A stretch of 41,687 nt of DNA, taken from assembly GCF_014845115.1 (NCBI RefSeq), contig NZ_NKUI01000005.1:1-41687 (forward strand), written 5' to 3'. This document shows, piece after piece, positions 37,254 through 41,687 of this stretch (positions within the stretch are counted from its first letter, which is position 1; each line of letters opens with the position of its first letter). Position numbers and translations under genes: made by a program. The notes beneath the pieces are model-generated. The model was not told the origin of the DNA and did not search any database. It saw only the letters and a list, made by a program, of their open reading frames with translations. This DNA is from Methylorubrum zatmanii. Its GTDB lineage: Bacteria; Pseudomonadota; Alphaproteobacteria; Rhizobiales; Beijerinckiaceae.

Positions 37254-38564
37254 TCAAGCGAGACGGACGGACTCGGCCTGCATGGCCTCGTAGCGTTCGG
37301 CTTCCGCCGCGAGATAGCGTCGGCGCAGGGGCTTCAGGACGAAGACCGCCAGGGCCGCCGCCACGATGTTGAGGCCGATGATGAGGCCGAACACCGCCGA
37401 CCAGCCATAAGCCGCCGAGATGAGGCTGGCGAAGGGGACGAGGAAGGCCGCCGTTCCCTTGGCGGTGTAGAGCAGGCCGGCATTGCTGGCCGCGAACTTC
37501 GAGCCGAAGGTGTCGCCGCAGGTCGCCGGGAACAGCGAGTAGATCTCACCGAAGACCCCGAAATAGGTCGCCGTCGCAAGGATGAAGACATACGGGTTGC
37601 GCCCGTAGGCCAGCATCACGATGCAGGCGGTCGCGGCGACGGTGAAGGCGATGAACATCGTGTTCTCGCGACCGATATTGTCGGAGACCCAGCCGAAGAA
37701 CGGCCGGCCGAACCCGTCGAAGATGCGGTCGAGGGAGATCGCGAAGGTGAGCGCCGCCATCTGCAGGCCGAACAGGCTGATCGGGACGTCCGCCACCTTG
37801 AAGTCGTGGGCGATCGGAGCGATCTGCGCCGCCGCCATCAGGCCGCCCGAGGCGACCATGACGAACATTCCATACATCACCCAGAAGACGGGGGTGCGCA
37901 CGGCCTGACGCGGGGTGCGGTCGACCTTGGTCTGAGGCAGGCGCAGATTCTTGCGCTTGATCGGAACGGCCACCGACGGCTTGCGCAGCAGGAAGGACAG
38001 GAGGATCACGATGATGCCCTGTCCGAGGCCGAACACGAGGAAGGCCTGCTCATAGCCGCTCGACGCGATCATCTTGGCGATCGGGATCACGGTCACCGCA
38101 GCGCCCGCGCCGAAGCCCGCGGCGGTCGCGCCGGCAGCCAGGCCGCGGCGGTCCGGGAACCATTTCAGCGCGTTGCCGACGCAGGTGCCGTAGACCGAGC
38201 CGGCGCCGATGCCGCCGATGACGGCGGCGGCGTAGAGCAGGAAGAGCGAATCGGCGTGGGCGTTCAGCACCCAGGACAGGGCGATCATGACGCCGCCGAA
38301 GCAGACGACGATCCGCGGCCCGTACCGGTCCACGAACCAGGTCTCGATCGGAACGAGCCACGTCTCGGTGGCGACGAAGATCGTGAAGGCGAGCTGGATC
38401 GCCGCGCGTCCCCAATGGAACTTGGCGTCGATCGGATCGACGAAGAGCGTCCAGCCGTATTGGAGGTTGGCGATCATGGCCATGCAGAGCACGCCGAAGG
38501 CGAGCTGCCACCACTTGGCCGACGGCGCGTCCTGGCGCGCGCTCGGGCTCGGTTGGTGTTCCAT
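37254..38564 (-). CDS. OxlT-like oxalate:formate antiporter, copy A
   Basis: This 436-aa MFS protein of 12 segments has the OxlT hallmarks: Lys369 in TM11 (LLYTAKGTAA), equivalent to OxlT Lys355, and Arg280 and Arg287 in TM8 (LDRIFDGFGRPFFGW), one of which should match Arg272. Also typical are NLQYGWTLFVDPI and GCVGNALKWFPDRRGLAAG-like segments. It would exchange oxalate for formate at the inner membrane. The ATG at 38564 has GGGAG about 11 nt upstream. A half-site of the operator lies at 38631-38644. Confidence 0.85.
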   Translation of the reverse strand: MEHQPSPSARQDAPSAKWWQLAFGVLCMAMIANLQYGWTLFVDPIDAKFHWGRAAIQLAFTIFVATETWLVPIETWFVDRYGPRIVVCFGGVMIALSWVLNAHADSLFLLYAAAVIGGIGAGSVYGTCVGNALKWFPDRRGLAAGATAAGFGAGAAVTVIPIAKMIASSGYEQAFLVFGLGQGIIVILLSFLLRKPSVAVPIKRKNLRLPQTKVDRTPRQAVRTPVFWVMYGMFVMVASGGLMAAAQIAPIAHDFKVADVPISLFGLQMAALTFAISLDRIFDGFGRPFFGWVSDNIGRENTMFIAFTVAATACIVMLAYGRNPYVFILATATYFGVFGEIYSLFPATCGDTFGSKFAASNAGLLYTAKGTAAFLVPFASLISAAYGWSAVFGLIIGLNIVAAALAVFVLKPLRRRYLAAEAERYEAMQAESVRLA

Positions 38565-38630
38565 CCCGGTGTTTCTCCCGTCTTTGTTATGGTCCCCTCG
38601 GCGCCGGATCATGCACAATGTCTCTTGGCA

Positions 38631-38644
38631 CACAATATACCAGA
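38631..38644 (-). promoter_or_regulatory. Degenerate operator upstream of OxlT-like copy A (site 3)
   Basis: CACAATATACCAGA (plus strand) matches the 14-bp palindrome of site 1 only in the last nine bases. On the minus strand it gives TATATT, a possible -10 element, about 70 bp upstream of the carrier start. Promoter and operator are tentative. Confidence 0.4.
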
Positions 38645-39032
38645 CGCAAAAAAACGCCGATGCCGTACTATTCTGCGTGGCATCAAGCCCCTCGGAACAC
38701 GGGCTTCGAGGCGCGAGCGGTGGCTCCCGCAACCGGCGAACGGATAGCGGGCCGACACAAAACTTCTTTCGAGACAGTGATTTAGCACCCGCCTATGGAA
38801 TTCCTGCGGCAACCCCTGTGCTCTCGTCGCCGGCCGGGAGCATCGGTGCCACGGTGTCATGGCCGGCGTGAGCAAGCCCGGCCGGAACACAACCTTTCGG
38901 ACTCAAGCCGTGCCGTCGGGACGGCGTTGGCGGAAGCCTCGCCGCGACGAGCTGGACGGCTTCTCAAACGAATCAACGCGATGACGTCGCGCTCCCATCC
39001 TTGAAGCCTGCGAGGCCCGGCCGAACGACGAC
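38645..39032. other. Intergenic region between the two OxlT-like genes
   Basis: This stretch of nearly 390 bp has no convincing gene on either strand. No terminator with a T run was seen. A GC-rich hairpin begins at its right end. Confidence 0.4.
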
Positions 39033-39101
39033 GCGCGCCGGGCGTCTCCGCCGCGGCGCGCGCTGCCTCGTTTCAGAGGGAGGCCGGGGATGCCCCCGGC
39101 C
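39033..39101 (-). terminator. GC-rich hairpins at the end of OxlT-like copy B
   Basis: GCGCGCCG (39033-39040) pairs with CGGCGCGC (39054-39061), and GGCCGGGG (39082-39089) pairs with CCCCGGCC (39094-39101). Both lie just after the stop of the gene at 39111. Neither has a T run, so function is uncertain. Confidence 0.5.
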
Positions 39102-39110
39102 CGGGCAGCC

Positions 39111-40400
39111 TCAATGGGCCGTGGCCGGCTTCGGCTCCACCGGTACGGGCGCCTTGGTATAGGCCTGCCGCATCGGCTTGAGGACGAAGATCGCCATGAA
39201 GGCGGCGATGATGTTGAGCGCGGCAGCGGCCAGGAACACCGCGTGCCAGCTGCCCGTCATCGTGGTGAGGATGCTGGTATAGGGCACGATCAGCGCCGCC
39301 GTGCCCTTGGCGGTGTAGAGCAGGCCGGCATTGGTGGCGGCGTATTTCGAACCGAAGGTGTCGCCGCAGGTCGCCGGGAACAGCGAGTAGATCTCGCCCC
39401 AGGCGAAGAAGACGAGGCCGGTCAGGATCACGAACATGATCGGGTCCTGGCCGAACTGGCTGAGCAGATAGATGCCCACGCCCTCGATGCCGAAGGACAG
39501 GAACATCGTGTTCTCGCGGCCGATATGGTCCGAGATCCAACCGAAGAGCGGGCGCGTCACGCCGTTGAGCACCCGGTCGATGGTGGCGGCGAAGGTGAGC
39601 GCCGGCAGGGTGATGCCGAGCAGGCTGACGGGGACGTCGGCGATGTGGAAGTCCTTGGCGATGGGGCCGAGCTGGGCGGTCGCCATCAGGCCGCCGGCCG
39701 CCATCATCACGAACATGGCGTACATCACCCAGAAGATCGGGGTACGCACCATCTCACCGGGGGTGAAGTCGCGCTTGCTCTGGCTGACGCGGGCGATCTC
39801 CGGCACCTGGCCCTTCTTCGGCGCCACCAGGAACAGCGCGATCAGCATCACGATCAGGCCCTGGCCGAGGCCGAACCAGAGGAAGGCCGACTCGTAGCCG
39901 TAATGGTGGATCACGGCCTGGATCGGCACCACGGTCAGCGCCGAGCCGGCGCCGAAGCCCATGGCGGTGAGGCCGGCCGCGAGGCCGCGCCGGTCCGGGA
40001 ACCACTTGAGCGAATTGCCGACGCAGGTGCCGTAGACCGCGCCGGCGCCGGTGCCACCGATGACGGCGCCGACATAGAGCAGGGTCAGCGAGTCGGCATA
40101 GGCGTTGATCACCCAGGCGAGACCGCACATCAGGCCGCCGGCCAGCGTCACCACCCGCGGACCGTATTTATCGACGAACCAGCCCTCGATCGGCACCAGC
40201 CAGGTCTCGGTGACGACGAAGAGGGTGAAGGCGACTTGGATCGCGGCACGGTCCCAGCCGTGCCGCTCCTGCATCGGATTGACGAAGAACGTCCAGCCGT
40301 ACTGCATGTTGGCAATCATGCACATGCAGACGATGCCGAACAGCAATTGCAGCCATCGGTTTACCGGGCGCGCGGTCGCGAGGGTTGGGGACGAGGTCAT
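39111..40400 (-). CDS. OxlT-like oxalate:formate antiporter, copy B
   Basis: This 429-aa MFS protein is a close paralogue of copy A, with Lys365 in TM11 (LLYTAKGTAA) and Arg276 and Arg283 in TM8 (IDRVLNGVTRPLFGW). It keeps the MANMQYGWTFFVNPM-like TM1 and the KWFPDRRGLAAGLTAMG loop. It is predicted to exchange oxalate and formate, or a similar dicarboxylate. Unlike copy A, its upstream region has a sigma54-like element and a palindrome and no clear GGTATACC site, suggesting different control. Confidence 0.85.
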   Translation of the reverse strand: MTSSPTLATARPVNRWLQLLFGIVCMCMIANMQYGWTFFVNPMQERHGWDRAAIQVAFTLFVVTETWLVPIEGWFVDKYGPRVVTLAGGLMCGLAWVINAYADSLTLLYVGAVIGGTGAGAVYGTCVGNSLKWFPDRRGLAAGLTAMGFGAGSALTVVPIQAVIHHYGYESAFLWFGLGQGLIVMLIALFLVAPKKGQVPEIARVSQSKRDFTPGEMVRTPIFWVMYAMFVMMAAGGLMATAQLGPIAKDFHIADVPVSLLGITLPALTFAATIDRVLNGVTRPLFGWISDHIGRENTMFLSFGIEGVGIYLLSQFGQDPIMFVILTGLVFFAWGEIYSLFPATCGDTFGSKYAATNAGLLYTAKGTAALIVPYTSILTTMTGSWHAVFLAAAALNIIAAFMAIFVLKPMRQAYTKAPVPVEPKPATAH

Positions 40401-40418
40401 GGGCGTCTCTCCATAGAC

Positions 40419-40436
40419 AGCTCGATTGTTCGAGCT
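40419..40436. promoter_or_regulatory. Palindrome in the leader of OxlT-like copy B
   Basis: AGCTCGA-TTGT-TCGAGCT is a perfect 7-bp inverted repeat, 19 bp upstream of the ATG at 40400. On the plus strand it is followed by TTTTT. It may be an operator, a leader hairpin, or a terminator for plus-strand reading. Confidence 0.55.
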
Positions 40437-40452
40437 TTTTGATCGTCTTATC

Positions 40453-40467
40453 GCAAAGCACCTGCCG
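40453..40467 (-). promoter_or_regulatory. Possible sigma54 promoter of OxlT-like copy B
   Basis: The minus strand reads CGGCAGGTGCTTTGC, which agrees with TGGCACG-N4-TTGC at all but two fixed positions and has correct GG/GC spacing. The inferred start is near 40441. Upstream, TCTTCAAATAGAAGA (40544-40558) is a palindrome at an activator-like distance. The copy-A-type operator is absent. Confidence 0.5.
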
Positions 40468-40744
40468 AAAAGGCGGAAACCGCAATATTATCAAGACAAT
40501 TATGGAGACAACTTACGCAACTGCCGATGAAAGACGACAGCACTCTTCAAATAGAAGAACGTCACTCGGCAGTCTCGACGCCCCGGCGCCTTCGCGGCGG
40601 ATCGCTCGCCAGCCAGTGCCAAGCATGCCAGCGCATTCGGGGCAGCCCTGCCGCGCGGGTTTCGGTGACGACCGGCGGTTTGATTGTGCAAGACCGACCG
40701 GGATGTCGGCACCATAATTCAAAAACCGGAATTGACAATAGGTA

Positions 40745-40758
40745 TGTTGTATACCAAC
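40745..40758 (+). promoter_or_regulatory. Imperfect operator upstream of the CBS gene (site 4)
   Basis: TGTTGTATACCAAC matches the oxc palindrome at 11 of 14 positions. It lies about 50 bp before the CBS-protein GTG. TTGACA at 40732-40737 is nearby, but only 12 bp from TATACC, so the exact promoter is unclear. Confidence 0.5.
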
Positions 40759-40808
40759 CTTCTTTCCAAGGCGGCCCCGGCCGAGAGGTACGCCGAGGGA
40801 GGAGCGCC

Positions 40809-41243
40809 GTGTTCGAGACGTTGCGCCGAAACCGGGACGCGTCGAGTGTCCAGACCATCCATCGCAATCGCTCGGTGGCGGAGGCCGCGCGGCTCCTCGC
40901 ACAACCGGGAACCGGCGCCCTGGTCGTCATCGACGACGAGACCAACGGCACCGTGACGGGTCTGCTCACACAGCGCGACATCTTCCGCGCCGTGGCTGCC
41001 GAAGGCCCGGAAATCTACAATCGCTCGGTCTGGCTCATCACCGACAGCGATTTTCCGGCGGTCGACATCGGCGCCTCGGCCCAGGAACGCATGCAGACCT
41101 TCTGCGAGCGGAAGGTCGATCATATCGCCCTCATGGAATCCTGCCGCATCAGCGCGATCCTCAGTATCTGGGATTGTGCCGGCGAGGCGCGGGCGGCGAG
41201 CCCGACGTCCTGCCGCATCCGTGACGCGGCAGGACGTCGATAA
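40809..41243 (+). CDS. CBS-domain pair protein
   Basis: This 144-aa protein has two CBS motifs: SVQTIHRNRSVAEAARLLA with GTVTGLLTQRDIFRAVA, and a second running from VWLITDSDFPAVDIG to MESCRISAILSIWD. Such stand-alone pairs bind AMP, ATP or S-adenosyl ligands and regulate partner proteins. The partner is not known. The GTG at 40809 has GGAGGAG upstream; the frame runs further upstream, but without a start signal. It is associated with operator site 4 and with the oxalate genes. Confidence 0.75.
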   Translation: MFETLRRNRDASSVQTIHRNRSVAEAARLLAQPGTGALVVIDDETNGTVTGLLTQRDIFRAVAAEGPEIYNRSVWLITDSDFPAVDIGASAQERMQTFCERKVDHIALMESCRISAILSIWDCAGEARAASPTSCRIRDAAGRR

Positions 41244-41373
41244 GGCCATCGACAATCGTGCGTGAAGCTTGAAAGACTGAGATGGCTCCGAAAGGAGCAG
41301 GTATCACTCGACAAGCGTTGTGCAACGAACACCCCAGACAGGCCGCAAGAAAAACCCGAGGAAGGCGCCCGGC

Positions 41374-41667
41374 ATGGAAAGCCCCGTGAAACATCTGACT
41401 GTCGTCGAATGCCCGATCGTCTTCCCCGGCGAGAATGAATTCGGCACGTCCAGCATCGATATGCTGCCCCGCCTCGGCATCGCCGGCGGGCTGGAGAGCC
41501 GCCACATCCGTGTTCTGGACGAGCGCATCATCGCGGTGTGCATCTGGCGCAGCTCGTTCTGCGCCAAGCTGTTCTTCGACGCCGCCTGGCACGAGCGGGC
41601 GGCCACCCTGTGGGGCGAGGCCTACCAGATCCGCTTCGAGGGGATCGAGAACGCCACCGCCGCCTGA
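41374..41667 (+). CDS. 97-aa conserved-looking protein of unknown function
   Basis: The ATG at 41374 follows GAGGAAGG. The 97-aa product has no membrane segment or signal and contains GENEFGTSSIDMLPRLGIAGG and CIWRSSFCAKLFFD. Codon composition is typical of neighbouring genes. I do not recognise the family. It lies 130 bp after the CBS gene on the same strand, perhaps in the same unit, near the oxalate genes. Confidence 0.55.
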   Translation: MESPVKHLTVVECPIVFPGENEFGTSSIDMLPRLGIAGGLESRHIRVLDERIIAVCIWRSSFCAKLFFDAAWHERAATLWGEAYQIRFEGIENATAA

Positions 41668-41677
41668 TTTCGCGTAA

Positions 41678-41687
41678 GGGGGGGGGG
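41678..41687. other. Terminal G run
   Basis: The window ends in ten G residues directly after GCGTAA. This may be a contig end or a sequencing artefact rather than a biological feature. Confidence 0.5.

Noticed and set aside
40732..40755. TTGACA with TATACC as the CBS gene promoter
   Set aside because: The spacer is only 12 bp, too short for a sigma70-type promoter.
41280..41310. Glycine-riboswitch-like GCTCCGAAAGGAGC hairpin
   Set aside because: Only a short GNRA-loop stem is present; the other conserved glycine aptamer elements are missing and the downstream gene is unknown.

Overview
The window looks like chromosome from a high-GC alphaproteobacterium of the Methylobacterium/Methylorubrum type. 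This is inferred from the oxalate gene set (frc, oxc, two OxlT-like carriers), the fused urease gamma/beta subunit, the paired DUF2778 proteins and the intergenic repeats. No rRNA, tRNA, CRISPR array or intact insertion sequence was seen. The last ten bases are a G run, so the right edge may be a contig end.

Layout. 1-1076 is gene-poor and repeat-rich. 1077-7000 holds a DUF4126 protein, a His-rich cupin, a sulfonate-type ABC binding protein, and a junction where a Pls-type NRPS-like gene missing its 3' end is joined out of frame to an SsuD-type monooxygenase missing its 5' half. 7538-12707 is a two-component system (Cache histidine kinase and sigma54 activator) downstream of an OFA-family carrier. 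The carrier has a good sigma54 promoter and two candidate activator sites 42 bp apart. 13130-16651 holds a degenerate serine recombinase, a ModE-like regulator with a ligand-binding domain, and an MFS exporter with a His-rich tail.

16867-24658 has a DUF2778 (Tlde1-like) protein, a urease operon ordered ureE-ureF-ureAB-ureC-ureG-ureD, and a urea-type ABC binding protein with no permease genes beside it. 24724-28430 is a cobalamin-riboswitch-controlled unit encoding a TonB-dependent receptor and a DUF1624 membrane acyltransferase-like protein. A second DUF2778 protein follows at 28808.

The right third (about 30 to 41.7 kb) is an oxalate-metabolism island. Oxalate would enter through two OxlT-like carriers, be activated by formyl-CoA transferase (frc) and decarboxylated by oxalyl-CoA decarboxylase (oxc). 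Around these lie an OsmC protein, an NTF2-like protein, a lone PAS protein, an HPP-CBS membrane protein, a CBS-pair protein, an alpha/beta hydrolase and a 97-aa protein of unknown role. A palindrome of the form TnTGGTATACCAnA occurs at two promoters exactly and at two more in degenerate form. At the two best sites it overlaps the -10 element of a TTGACC-N16/17-TATACC promoter. This suggests a local regulon under a GntR/FadR-type repressor that is not encoded in the window.
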